NCBI RefSeq assembly: GCF_905163445.1
Contig: NC_053190.1
Span: 18,075,001-18,139,000, forward strand
Origin: Pararge aegeria
Lineage: Eukaryota; Arthropoda; Insecta; Lepidoptera; Nymphalidae
DNA: 64,000 nt
Reading direction: 5' to 3'
Part shown: positions 54,481-64,000 of the stretch, piece after piece
How the letters are laid out: each line of letters opens with the position of its first letter
Numbering within the stretch: position 1 is the first letter of the stretch
Notes under the pieces: generated by a model
The model's input: the letters and a program-made list of their open reading frames with translations, nothing else
What the model was told of the DNA's origin: nothing
Database searches by the model: none
Made by a program: the position numbers and the translations under genes

Positions 54481-55794
54481 ATGTCATTTTTACACCATAA
54501 TTCTTGTGAATGCGTAAAATCAGAGTTGGATTTATTTGCTCTACCATCGACTCAGACTAGTATTGAGGGAGGTCAATGGATTCATTACAACCCCATTTCA
54601 TCATTGACCGATGATGGACCAATTGAATTTTTAGTACCAGGAAATGGTGATGATTACATTGATTTATCTCATACCCTACTGCACATAAAAGCCAAAGTTC
54701 AGAATACCGATTCAAGTAACATTTCAAGTGCTTCTAATGTTGCTCCTGTTAACAATTGGCTTCACTCACTTTTTAGTCAGGTTGACATATATTTAAATCA
54801 AAAGCTCGTAACACCTCCAAACAACACTTATGGATATCGAGCTTACATCGAGACTTTGCTTAATTATGGTACAGCTGCTAAAAAATCTCACCTTACTTGT
54901 GGTCTTTGGTATAAAGATACGGCTTCTAAAATGGATTCATGTGATGCTTCAAACCAGGGATATGCAAAAAGAGAAGAATTAGCAAAGGAAAGTCAAACTA
55001 TTGAAATGATTGGCCATATACATGCTGATATTTTTAATCAAGACAAGTTTTTAATCAATGGTGTTGAAATGCGTCTAAAACTCGTACGTTCTAAAGATAG
55101 TTTTAATCTTATGTGTTCATCTATAGATAGTAAATTCAAAGTGCATTTATCTAGTGCTAGCCTTATAATGCGTAAAGTTCGGATCAATCCTAGTGTATTA
55201 ATTGCGCATGAAAAAGTGTTAGCTACTACAACTGCAAAATATCCTGTCACTCGTGCTGAAGTTAAAGTGTTAACCATTCCATCTGGAATCCAGGGTAAAA
55301 TGCTAGATAATGTGTTTTTAGGACAAATACCCAAAAGATGTATTATTGGATTCGTAGGAAACTCTGCTTTTAATGGAACTCTAAATACTAATCCTTTTAA
55401 TTTTGGAAATCATGGACTTAACTTGTTCGGTTTATATGTTGATGGTCAATCCATACCATCTAAAACATTAACACCATCATTTGATGATAATGTGTTTACA
55501 AGTGCATATCATACTTTATTCTCTGGAACAGGAATTCATTTTTTGAATGATGGAAATGATGTCTCTAAAGAGGATTATAATAATGGGTATTGTCTTTTTG
55601 CTTTTGATTTAACCCCCGATTTGTCTGCTAATTCAAACTCTCACTGGAACCTCATTAAACGGGGCAGTGTAAGATTTGAGGTTCGATTTGAAAGAGCTTT
55701 AACGACAACTGTGAATTGCATAGTTTACGCAGAGTTTGATAATGTAATTGAAATAAATAAAAATCGAGATGTAAGTTTAGACTATAACAGTTAA
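54481..55794 (+). CDS. MCP: major capsid protein (hexon-like, double jelly roll)
   Basis: 437 residues. It opens with CVKSELDLFALPSTQTSIEG then IEFLVPGNGDDYIDLSHTLL, the signature of Polinton major capsid proteins. SLFSQVDIYLN and, much later, NLFGLYVDGQSIPSKTL mark the two jelly-roll modules. The frame is intact and the length normal. It builds the trimeric capsomers. Confidence 0.95.
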   Translation: MSFLHHNSCECVKSELDLFALPSTQTSIEGGQWIHYNPISSLTDDGPIEFLVPGNGDDYIDLSHTLLHIKAKVQNTDSSNISSASNVAPVNNWLHSLFSQVDIYLNQKLVTPPNNTYGYRAYIETLLNYGTAAKKSHLTCGLWYKDTASKMDSCDASNQGYAKREELAKESQTIEMIGHIHADIFNQDKFLINGVEMRLKLVRSKDSFNLMCSSIDSKFKVHLSSASLIMRKVRINPSVLIAHEKVLATTTAKYPVTRAEVKVLTIPSGIQGKMLDNVFLGQIPKRCIIGFVGNSAFNGTLNTNPFNFGNHGLNLFGLYVDGQSIPSKTLTPSFDDNVFTSAYHTLFSGTGIHFLNDGNDVSKEDYNNGYCLFAFDLTPDLSANSNSHWNLIKRGSVRFEVRFERALTTTVNCIVYAEFDNVIEINKNRDVSLDYNS

Positions 55795-55803
55795 GATAAT
55801 ATA

Positions 55804-55809
55804 AATAAA
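55804..55809 (+). terminator. poly(A) signal after MCP
   Basis: AATAAA ten bases past the MCP stop. Confidence 0.45.
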
Positions 55810-55898
55810 GATAATATTTAATTTTCAAGTCATTTCATAAACAACCATTATATAGAGAAGATTCTTTATTTGCTTTTAATTTTTTTTATAAACTTCCA

Positions 55899-56345
55899 AT
55901 GGACACCACAGAGATTGAGAACTATTTAAAAATTATCGATCCAAGTACTCACTTAAATGTTTTTGCTGCTAATAAGATACCGATATATTTAACAGCACCA
56001 GCATATTTAATATCCAATTTAGATCCTGATACAAAACCTGGATCTCATTGGGTAGCAATATATGTTGATACTAATGGTGTCGGTGAATATTTTGACTCGT
56101 TTGGTCGCAAACCAATGGATTACCATGAAATGTTCCTAAAAACTAACTGTAAAAAGTGGATTCACAACGATAAAGTACTTCAGAACTATTTTAGCTCATT
56201 TTGCGGAATATATTGTTTAGTTTATATTTATTTTAAATTTAATAATATCTCAATGTCAAAATTTCTAAATTTATTTTCTGATAATACTTTATATAATGAT
56301 CAACTTGTTCAATCTATGTTTAAGACTTTATTTATAAAGAGATGA
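55899..56345 (+). CDS. PRO: adenain-like cysteine protease (maturation protease)
   Basis: 148 residues. C5/Ulp1-type triad: H50 (GSHWVAIYVD), D66 (EYFDSFG), C102 (SSFCGIYCL) with Q95 as the oxyanion residue. It is expected to cleave virion precursors, including the protein at 54019-54471. Length and spacing are typical; no lesions. Confidence 0.93.
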   Translation: MDTTEIENYLKIIDPSTHLNVFAANKIPIYLTAPAYLISNLDPDTKPGSHWVAIYVDTNGVGEYFDSFGRKPMDYHEMFLKTNCKKWIHNDKVLQNYFSSFCGIYCLVYIYFKFNNISMSKFLNLFSDNTLYNDQLVQSMFKTLFIKR

Positions 56346-56351
56346 AATAAA
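56346..56351 (+). terminator. poly(A) signal after protease
   Basis: AATAAA directly follows the TGA. TTTATT at 56375-56380 is the matching signal for the converging gene on the other strand. Confidence 0.55.
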
Positions 56352-56441
56352 AAAAAATCGAAAAATTATAGTTTTTTATTTTAACAAAGTTACAAATGTC
56401 ACATTATATTATACAATGAAAAATATATCTTAAAGTATTAA

Positions 56442-56744
56442 CTATAACTTTTGTGTACACTGTGACCAGAAAGAATGAGACGGATCTTGATCAGTTTCTT
56501 CTTCATAATAAATAACATAGTCCTCACGAAGAGCTGTCATCATCAGTCCTATGTTTAAGGGTAATATTGGACTGGAATACCCCTTATGCTCGCGTTCCAT
56601 GTTCTCACATAAATCGTGCAACTGCTGATCGATATCCATATCTTCAACTATTTTTTCAACAAAGGAGTTTATTTTCGTCTCCACTTCTTCACACAACGTA
56701 ACCATTTCTTCCTCGAAAGAAATGTTGCTGAACTCAGTTGTCAT
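56442..56744 (-). CDS. unknown acidic Polinton protein, paralogue of the exon at 45515
   Basis: 100 residues from the ATG at 56744 (an upstream in-frame ATG at 56801 is less likely, because the similarity to the left-hand gene begins at 56744 and includes the bases just before the ATG). EEEMVTLCEEVETKIN matches EEEMVELCQAAEVEFD. The rest is acidic and helical (IVEDMDIDQQLHDLCENM). It lies just inside the right TIR and converges on the protease gene. No known family. Confidence 0.6.
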   Translation of the reverse strand: MTTEFSNISFEEEMVTLCEEVETKINSFVEKIVEDMDIDQQLHDLCENMEREHKGYSSPILPLNIGLMMTALREDYVIYYEEETDQDPSHSFWSQCTQKL

Positions 56745-56946
56745 CGTGTAGTTTCGTAGAACGTTTGAATATGGAATGACGGATCTGACGAAATGAACCA
56801 CCGCATTATTTGTCTATCCGAATGGTTGGAGTGGGATTTCATATTGTTATTTTTTTTTACTGTTTGTAAAGTACTTTTTAATAGTCCCATTATTGTTTTC
56901 AAATAAATTGTAAAGCAAAATACAAAATAAAATACAACTACGTTTA

Positions 56947-59304
56947 TATAGAGGGTCTTTTTACTTTGTGATGTTTACCGACCGCTGGTTCAGAGAATAC
57001 TTATTGTTTCTGGTTATCTCTGTCAATAAAGTATTTTTTACAGTCATGCTTCCCAGCGATTTGCTTTGTAATGTTGTATATAATATCTCGCATGCTTTGA
57101 TAGTGCTTATCACCAGCAGATTCAACGTAGTACTTTAATCGCAAATCTGCATATTTCCAGTATTCAAGAGGCGAAACATCTTTAATTCTCTTCATGTCAT
57201 AGATGTCTATTTTGATTAGATGTGTTGCACTGATACTGTCATCGTCGTTGGATGAGATATATGATAGGCCCCCGTCACTTGCTTGCGCTACACATGAAGA
57301 CTTTGACTGTCTCTTCTTTTTCTTTTGCTTTTCAAAAAAAGCATCTATACTGTTGCTCCTTCTCATTGCGGTCTTGTTATTGTCACTCATATCTTGATCA
57401 TCTGATATATTGAGTGGGTAATAGAAGTGCTTTAAAGTATATTCATCATTCGGTGAATTCTAGAATAAATATGAGATCACGATTAAAACAAAATATTAAT
57501 TAGATTCATAACAGTTCCACATCGTAAAGATTCAATTATAAGTTACGAATAGATAAAAAAAGACAAACGTATGTGATTCTTACCTCCATGATGAATAAAT
57601 GTTGTTTCACACCACTGGTCGATCTTAGTAAGTGTTTAATAAGTAGACTTTTAAAACACTGGGTTGGATACTAACAGTCTGACACTGAATAAACTTATGC
57701 CTTAAAGACTTTTAAAACACTGGGTTAGATACTAACAGTTGGACACTGGATAAACTTATGGCTTGTATGGTTGAGTGAAACGTTTTATACGCACATTTTT
57801 ATAATACAAGTTTGTTCTTGTCTTTAATTAATCATTTAAACTACCGTTGCTGTTTATTGCATGTAACTAGGAATGGACAATAAAAATACTTTGACAAAGG
57901 AAAGGTTGGGTTATTTATTACGGTGTTTCGTATAGTTAAATAAAAAAAATTCTTTAGATAATGTTCCAACGAACAATATATATTTTTTTTTTTTGAGTTG
58001 AACAAGTAAGTTCTTGTCTGCAATCAGGTAGGTTTATTGTTTGTAACGAGGAATGTGCAACAAAAAATACTTTGGGAAAGGTTACTTGCGTGTTATTTAT
58101 TACAGTGCTCCATAAAATAGAATTAAAAAAACTTTGGAATCTTTCCGAGACGAAAATAATTTATTAACAATACATTGTCTTATTTTAAACGATGCTCTAC
58201 TAAGAAATTCTCTTTTTTTTGTTATAAATATTCTAATGTTTCAAACATGATGTGCATATCCTTTGTCAATAAGAATTATCGAGTCTTTAATACACTTAAT
58301 CAAACCAAAATCATTTTGATAATGCTGTAATATGTTAAACCTATCGTAATATCAAATATAGAGTTCTTAATAAACTTAATCAAACGAAAATCCATTTGAT
58401 AATGCTGTAATATGTTAAACCTATCGTAATATAAAGTCCTTAATAAACTTAATGAAACCAAAATCATTTTAATAATTCTGTAATATGTTAAACCTATCGT
58501 AATATCAAATATAGAGTTCTTAATAAACTTAATCAAACGAAAATCCATTTGATAATGCTGTTGTTAAACCTATCGTAATATAAAGTCCTTAATAAACTTA
58601 ATGAAACCAAAATCATTTTAATAATTCTGTAATATGTTAAACCTATCGTACGTAATGTTTTCATAAACCTATTTTAATAAGTTGTAAATATTCTTATTTT
58701 CCAAATATTATCTGCATATACTTAATCAATATCACATATTGAGACCTTAATAAACTTAATCAAAACGTAATTATTTTGATAACGCTGAAATATGTTAAGT
58801 TTATATATTTTGGTTTCATCTTATCAAAGTATGAATTTACTAATTGAAATTACGATAATTTGAATTACTAATTTAAAGTACGAGAAAATCTAATAATAAT
58901 TAGAATAATAGCTTTGGTTTTAGAAACTTGTTAGAATTCGAATATACCTATATCGAATAGTAAAGTTAATAAAAAAAGTTATATCTGCTATAGTGTAATG
59001 CGTATTGGAACTTATCCCAATACGCATTACACTCATCCAGGAACTATATTCCAATATGAATTAGAATCCACAGACTTAGGTAAAAACCTGAGGTAGTGAG
59101 GTAGAGTCGGCGCATATATGAGTGCTATGAGATAGTATTTTGACCTATATAACGCAATTGGAATTAGTTAGATTTTCATCAAAATCCAATAAGAATCTTA
59201 TTAGAATCCTCAAAAAAATTTCGATGGTGGATTGGTTTCAGGATGAGGGAAACCGGGCTTCGCCCGGTTTCAGAAGTGAGGCAAAAACGGCATTCTATAC
59301 TACT
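56947..59304 (-). repeat. Polinton right terminal inverted repeat
   Basis: Reverse complement of 42998-45355, ending ...CTATACTACT at 59304. It has its own copies of the hairpin, tandem repeats and the spliced gene. Confidence 0.95.
57001..57589 (-). CDS. unknown TIR-encoded protein, two exons (right copy)
   Basis: Mirror image of 44713-45301: six coding bases at 57589-57584, intron, exon 2 57459-57001. The predicted protein is identical to the left copy over its main exon, so the two are either very recent duplicates by replication or kept alike by gene conversion. Confidence 0.7.
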
Positions 59305-59310
59305 TAACTC
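59305..59310. repeat. target site duplication, right copy (TAACTC)
   Basis: Identical to 42992-42997. Confidence 0.95.
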
Positions 59311-59920
59311 AAACCATAAAAACTATTTTACTTTTATTTAAGTATCTCCACTGAGTCCATTTCCCGCCAATTTTTTTAAGTATATTTTTTATCTGGATTC
59401 CTGTTATTTGGAATTCCTACTACACCATGATACTTATATCGATCACAGATTATTAAAAACTTTGGCCAATCTGAAATAAGATGCCTTTTTATAAATAAAG
59501 GTACAGGCAAAGGCAGCTTCGTTAACAAAAGAAAGGCCGCCCGTCAATAAGCGATATGTATGTAACACAATAACAGCATTGATACGAGTCAATTTGTTGG
59601 AGCGCTATGACACAGACACCCAACGCGGTAGGTAATAAGTAAAAAACTATTTGTATTCTTAATAGTCATGTAGAAACACTAGGCAGAAGTAACATTATGC
59701 TACTGCGGTACCTACATCGCTAATACAAGCATTAAACGATGATGTAACGCCGGCGTAATGACTCGGCTATTAGTCTGTCCGCACATTCGCTACTTTCGCT
59801 GAACACTAGCTTTTATTTCGGATTAAGTATACTTATCAACGATGGAAACCGAGAAAGGATGCTTCAGCGACACCGCTCTGCCAGATGTTGTACCCTAGGT
59901 ACAGATTAACCCGTATTTAG
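59311..59920. other. right flank, nothing recognised
   Basis: No frame longer than chance and no family known from the window. Confidence 0.45.
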
Positions 59921-59924
59921 AAAC

Positions 59925-60065
59925 TAGCGCATGCAGTGCATTATGTCAAAAATCAGTGAAAACGCCTCACGCACTTCCGAGGTAAAATTATCATCATAAA
60001 CTGCTAAACAGAATGATGTGTGTCAAGTACACCGTGTGTACTTGACACACGGTGTACGTTCTTAA
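59925..60065 (-). repeat. dispersed repeat D1 with a 15-bp hairpin
   Basis: GCATGCAGTGCATTATGTC and AGTGAAAACGCC are the reverse of D1 words. The hairpin GTGTGTCAAGTACAC / GTGTACTTGACACAC sits at 60018-60050. Confidence 0.6.
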
Positions 60066-60199
60066 TTCTGTGGCCCTAGTGTTTGAGAAAATAAGGGATA
60101 CCGCCATCCCTAGCCTAACTGTAACTTAAAGCCCAACACTATATATAAATTGCAGGTCCAGGTAAAGAAAAAAATAAGAGGTTAAGTTGAAGTTGTTTA

Positions 60200-60671
60200 T
60201 CCCTACTAATATTATAAATGTCAATGTAAGTTTGTTTGTTACGCTTTCACGCAAAAACTACTTAACCGATCCTCATGAAACTTTGTACACATATTCTTGG
60301 CAGTGTTAGAAGTAATATAGGATACTTTCTATCCCGACAATAAGCTCGGTTCCCTTGGGAGAGGGGATAAAAGTGTTTGACGATTTTACACCATAACTCC
60401 GACAAATTATTACCGATTTAATGAATTAATAATTATTTTTGTACTATAGAGGTTATAATATGTGTTTAATTTTGCCCAAACTGTGTAGATCTGATGAATG
60501 TGTAGATCTGATAATATGGATAAAGGACAGAACTCCTCAGCGGACAGCAGCAAACCCCTCATTTAAGGCTTAGCGATACTGAATACTTAAAAATTTTTTA
60601 GAATTACAATTAAATTGAATGCCACATCAAAAACCAAATCAAACGCAGACGAAGTCGCGGGTAACAGCTAG
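60200..60671 (+). mobile_element. Helitron-like non-autonomous element (Lep1 type)
   Basis: TCCCTACTAATATTATAAAT at the left, GAAGTCGCGGGTAACAGCTAG at the right, A before and T after. Confidence 0.82.
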
Positions 60672-61480
60672 TAATACATTTTTCGAAATGAAGTGAAGTA
60701 TAGTGGGTCGACGTTTGTAAGCGTCGCCGCAATTTTGGTCGACGGGGACACCGAAATAGCGGTAATTACCTACTCGATGTCCCATCTAATAGCAGGACTT
60801 TTTAAAAGTCGTTCCATAGTAACTTCTCCCGGTCGAAATTAGGGCAATCTCGGTAACCCGGCTACTTAGTAGTGATAGTCTACATAATAATATGCAGACT
60901 GTTTCCTGCGTCGTGAAGAGCAGGCAATAGATTGAGGGTTAATAGATCCCTCTTAGATAGCCCGACCTCTCTCTAGTCCTCTTTGTACCTAACCTAAAAA
61001 AGGCTACCCTTATAGGTCCTACATATGCGTGTGCGATCGATGTAGTCGTTTTACCAGCAGATTATTTATCAGCATTACTGCCCGAGCGACGACGACGCGA
61101 CGTGGCTGACACTCAACGCCGCCCACCAACTTATACCTATGCGATCAGCCTAACGCGAGCATATTGCCACAAAAATGCATTTTACATAATACCTTGATAA
61201 AACGACTACCGGAAAATCGTGAAGCTGCTATAGCTTCTACTACTATAAGGTAAGGTCGAACTTCTAGTGCGCTTTACCACAAACACAAAAGAGGTAAAGT
61301 ATGATTCCTTGTCAGTTGCAGACTGTAACCACATGATGGTAAAGCTTGCTAGATTATAAGATTCTATAAAATACAAAATCCAAAGAAAAAATTCTAAATT
61401 CATCAAGGTCTTTATTTATTTATTAATGAACCAACGAAAAATAAATTTTTGTATGGAAATAATAATTACGAACTAAAATT
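60672..61480. other. flank, nothing recognised
   Basis: A somewhat GC-richer stretch at 60700-61150 has no open frame that I can support. Confidence 0.4.
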
Positions 61481-61489
61481 TAATGTTTA

Positions 61490-61745
61490 CAATAAATATA
61501 AGCCGTCCAACTATTCACTTGTGGGCATGGTACCAGAAATGCTGGCGCTATTGCCCCTTTGAATCAATAGACTTAGCCGTTGGGCTAAATAAGCGCTAGC
61601 TCTTGGGTCACCAGACGTAAGGACCAATTTCTGGGACACGATGTTAATAAAATTGATAAATAATTTATTTCAAGTAGGCCTGATATAAGCACTTTTTAAA
61701 CGTCTAGTCGGTCTGTTTGTAGTGACTACCATCTATATGAAATTA
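61490..61745 (-). repeat. two LINE scraps
   Basis: 61490-61650 is a decayed relative of 18622-18790 (GGGCTAAATAAGCGCTAGCT, GGGTCACCAGACGTAA). 61655-61745 is the tail seen at 31309 (TTTATTTCAAGTAGGCCTGA). Confidence 0.6.
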
Positions 61746-61879
61746 TAATAATACCTATGCAGGTATTCCGTATCTTCCGCCACGCCTACAGGCGTGAAGA
61801 TGTAAGATGCGTCCATTGAAGGCTTGTTGCCCTGTCAGATGGACAGATCATATTAAAGCTATATATAAAGTCATCAGTC

Positions 61880-62115
61880 GGGAGTGGTTAGAATGGTTAA
61901 ACAGGCAACAACACAAATAAGAAACAACACTCAAGTTTGTTGTGGGCTTCTTTTTAGACCAGAACGCATTTGGAACCCTCGTAACTTTATGAATTTGGTT
62001 ATTGCCTTCATCACACTAGTGTACACAGTTCTCATGTAATGTACGCATCAAAAGTGCCATCTATGGGCCTTCTATGGTACTTGAATAAATATATTTTTAA
62101 CTTTGACTTTTAATT
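61880..62115 (+). repeat. LINE 3' end
   Basis: GTTGTGGGCTTCTTTTTAGACC and AAAAGTGCCATCTATGGGCC, the forward counterpart of 7365-7620. Confidence 0.65.
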
Positions 62116-62334
62116 TGAAATAAAAGCTGCTCGCCTCTGCCACATTAATAAACAAAACATGCAGAATGCATCCAGTCACAGTGCTTAAGTATTACACTTA
62201 AATTACAAATTATATTGCTAAACAGAGTAGCTAAGTGGGTACAAATATAAATATATATTGAGCCTCGCTTTCAGAGTGAATCTTACTTTCAATAAGCTTA
62301 CATTATATTTAATAGTGCAGGATACATCGAAGGT

Positions 62335-62450
62335 CTGTAATGCCTACCAATCTGCACTTGGCCAGCTAAGGTGGACTACAGCCTACACTCTTTTCATTCT
62401 GAGAGGAGGTCTGTGCTCGATAGTGGGCAGTGTCACAGGTTGATAATGAA
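62335..62450 (+). repeat. SINE-B fragment
   Basis: CACTTGGCCAGCTAAGGTGGAC and GATAGTGGGCAGTGTCACAGG, a diverged 3' half. Confidence 0.5.
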
Positions 62451-62879
62451 GTTGATTAACATCGAGCTTAGGTATTTTGTACAGCACACTACAGACAGTG
62501 AGACTCTTGAGAGTTTTTTGTTATTTTCTGATCACAAATTTAAAAAAATGTATACACACTACCGCATCGGGACTTTGGGAATGGCCATTGTCCAATTGAA
62601 AACTTGGCATGCTATTATATATTATATTTTACCTTAAATTTGAAATTTTATTGTTTTCAATGACATTGTTGTCTCCTTGAGAATACAATGATCTCTATCT
62701 CTATATGATATAAAAAGACTTGTTGATTATAATTAGACACAACATAAATAAACCTCACTTGGTTGTCTTTTAATTTTTCCTCATAATGATTCTCATTGTT
62801 ACCGCTGTAAATTATACAAAGGCATAAAAAAGTTCAGACATAGTCTATATTAAAATGGTAAATTGTTGGCCCAAAGTTT

Positions 62880-63050
62880 AAGGTAAACGGTTGGGGGTAA
62901 GGCAGTTATAGTGAACCCATACTACTAATTGGTTTCTACACTGCACGTCTTTGTCGGCAACTAGCCGCGACCGAAGCTTCCGACATCTAAAACTAACAAA
63001 AAAAAACCTAAATTGCCCCCTCCGGGGAAGAAAAAACCTAAATTGCCCCA
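62880..63050 (-). repeat. SINE-C fragment
   Basis: TTGTCGGCAACTAGCCGCGACC and TTGCCCCCTCCGGGG are shared with 37800-37900. Confidence 0.45.
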
Positions 63051-64000
63051 GTTCATAATTAATAGGTCCCTGTGAACTTTCTTTTTAAGTTCATCCTAAG
63101 CAATCACATCAAATTAATTAAAAGAAGTTATAAATTATCAGATCACATATATCAAAAACAGAAAGGGCTTAAAATAAATGTATAAACAAAGAATATTTTC
63201 TTACGCGCTAGATAAAATTAGTTTACTTACGATTAAATATTATTGGCTTCTATTTTGTAATAAGTAAGATTTAATTTACAAATTACGTTTATCCAAACAT
63301 AATAGTAACTCTAAAAATCCCTTATTGCATTGTTCTCATATACATTTTGGACACTTATCAATTACGATAAACAATTCAATTCAAGCTATATAGTAATAAA
63401 CACAATAATAACCACAAAATGATCGTCTTCCTACGCGAACTAAATATTTACGAATACTCAATGACACTGACATTTACCAACCTTCAAAACAAACCCACAA
63501 ATGTCAAAACGTCAATTTATAATGTCAATGTTACTTTTCATTCTTTCCTTTTTTCCCGCAGCGAAGAGGCAAAGGTAAATCATCGTACAGCCGAAAAATG
63601 TCGCTCATCAATTTGGGCTCCAATTCTTGTTTTTTTTTTAAATAAAATTAATAGCTTAGTTAACAGCCCGATTGGCAATCATGTATCTTTCTTCCTGCCT
63701 TCTTATTTGGTAACTTTTCTGACAAGTTCCTAATCATTTGTATTAACAAAAAAACGTATTTTGAGGAACGCACGTGTAAAACAAGGTGTGATGCAATGAT
63801 AATAATATTGACATTAGTGTGATTTATGACTAAGTGTTTATATACTCTTTCGTGTGAGGACCCACTTTACTGTAAATTATTTGCTGATGAAAATTATTAC
63901 TTTACTGTAAATTATTTGCTGATGAAGCTTGCTGTCCCCTACTCCGCTTAACTTGATAGCGGCGACGACGACGCAACCAATCGTTGGGCAGTGACATCTC
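63051..64000. other. end of window, nothing supported
   Basis: An isolated frame at 63419-63733 lacks any family feature. A short tandem word (TTTACTGTAAATTATTTGCTGATGA) is repeated at 63867 and 63900. Confidence 0.4.

Larger units (their letters stand above)
42998..59304 (+). mobile_element. Polinton/Maverick (adintovirus-like) element, apparently complete
   Basis: 16,307 bp with AGTAGTATAG ends, 6-bp target duplications and 2,358-bp terminal inverted repeats. It has the full Polinton core set in open frames: DNA polymerase B, ATPase, integrase, minor and major capsid proteins and protease. Polintons are self-synthesising DNA transposons that also encode virion proteins. Gene order on the + strand is POLB, ATPase, two small basic proteins, a 252-residue protein, integrase, minor capsid, protein VI-like, major capsid, protease. 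Introns seem limited to the early, TIR-proximal genes. Not known from sequence: whether it forms particles or moves. Confidence 0.96.

Noticed and set aside
63419..63733. 104-residue frame near the right edge, with a CCCGCAG/GTAAAT pair around 63555-63575
   Set aside because: No family features or codon pattern; the putative 13-nt exon is too little evidence.

Overview
The window reads as insect nuclear DNA, most likely from a butterfly or moth. It is AT-rich and intron-rich, and it is littered with three tRNA-derived SINE families, Helitron-like copies of the lepidopteran Lep1 type (5'-TCCCTACTAA...CTAG-3'), and LINE tails. No species can be fixed from the sequence; the SINE set suggests a nymphalid, but this is an inference from memory.

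Host genes. Two CD36-family scavenger receptor genes lie tail to tail. The left one (+ strand) enters from outside the window and contributes its last three exons (902-1848). The right one (- strand) is complete: ten coding exons spread from 41204 down to 9749, 490 codons, with two membrane segments and six ectodomain cysteines, plus a probable 5' UTR intron. The two homologous penultimate exons are identical in length (105 and 148 nt) and phase, so the pair are paralogues. The right gene's introns hold most of the repeats in the window.

Transposons. A 3.27-kb PIF/Harbinger element (24586-27852) sits in intron 4 of the right CD36 gene with a TAA target duplication. It carries a full transposase gene and a full MADF-domain accessory gene on opposite strands, each having one exon inside the other's intron. 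An older, frameshifted Harbinger relative with CAGGGCTAGC ends occupies 11354-14944 and has given rise to small derivatives elsewhere. Several fold-back elements, a 140-bp tandem array (4873-5600) and Helitron-in-SINE nesting fill the rest.

Main system. From 42998 to 59304, about 1.1 kb upstream of the CD36 gene's likely 5' UTR exon, lies a 16,307-bp Polinton/Maverick (adintovirus-like) element. It has AG...CT ends, a perfect 6-bp duplication (TAACTC), and equal 2,358-bp terminal inverted repeats in which I found one mismatch. It has open frames for protein-primed DNA polymerase B, packaging ATPase, retrovirus-like integrase with a chromodomain, minor capsid protein, a protein VI-like membrane/core protein, double jelly-roll major capsid protein and an adenain-like protease. 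Four less familiar small or middle-sized proteins also lie in the array. The TIRs carry a spliced gene of their own in two copies. Just inside the TIRs lie two diverged relatives of one another, and one of them seems to supply the first exon of the polymerase. All replication, packaging, capsid and integration genes run on the + strand with short spacers or overlaps, as in a compact viral genome. The element looks young and possibly functional, though activity cannot be read from sequence.

The right flank (59311-64000) has only repeats and no gene I can support.
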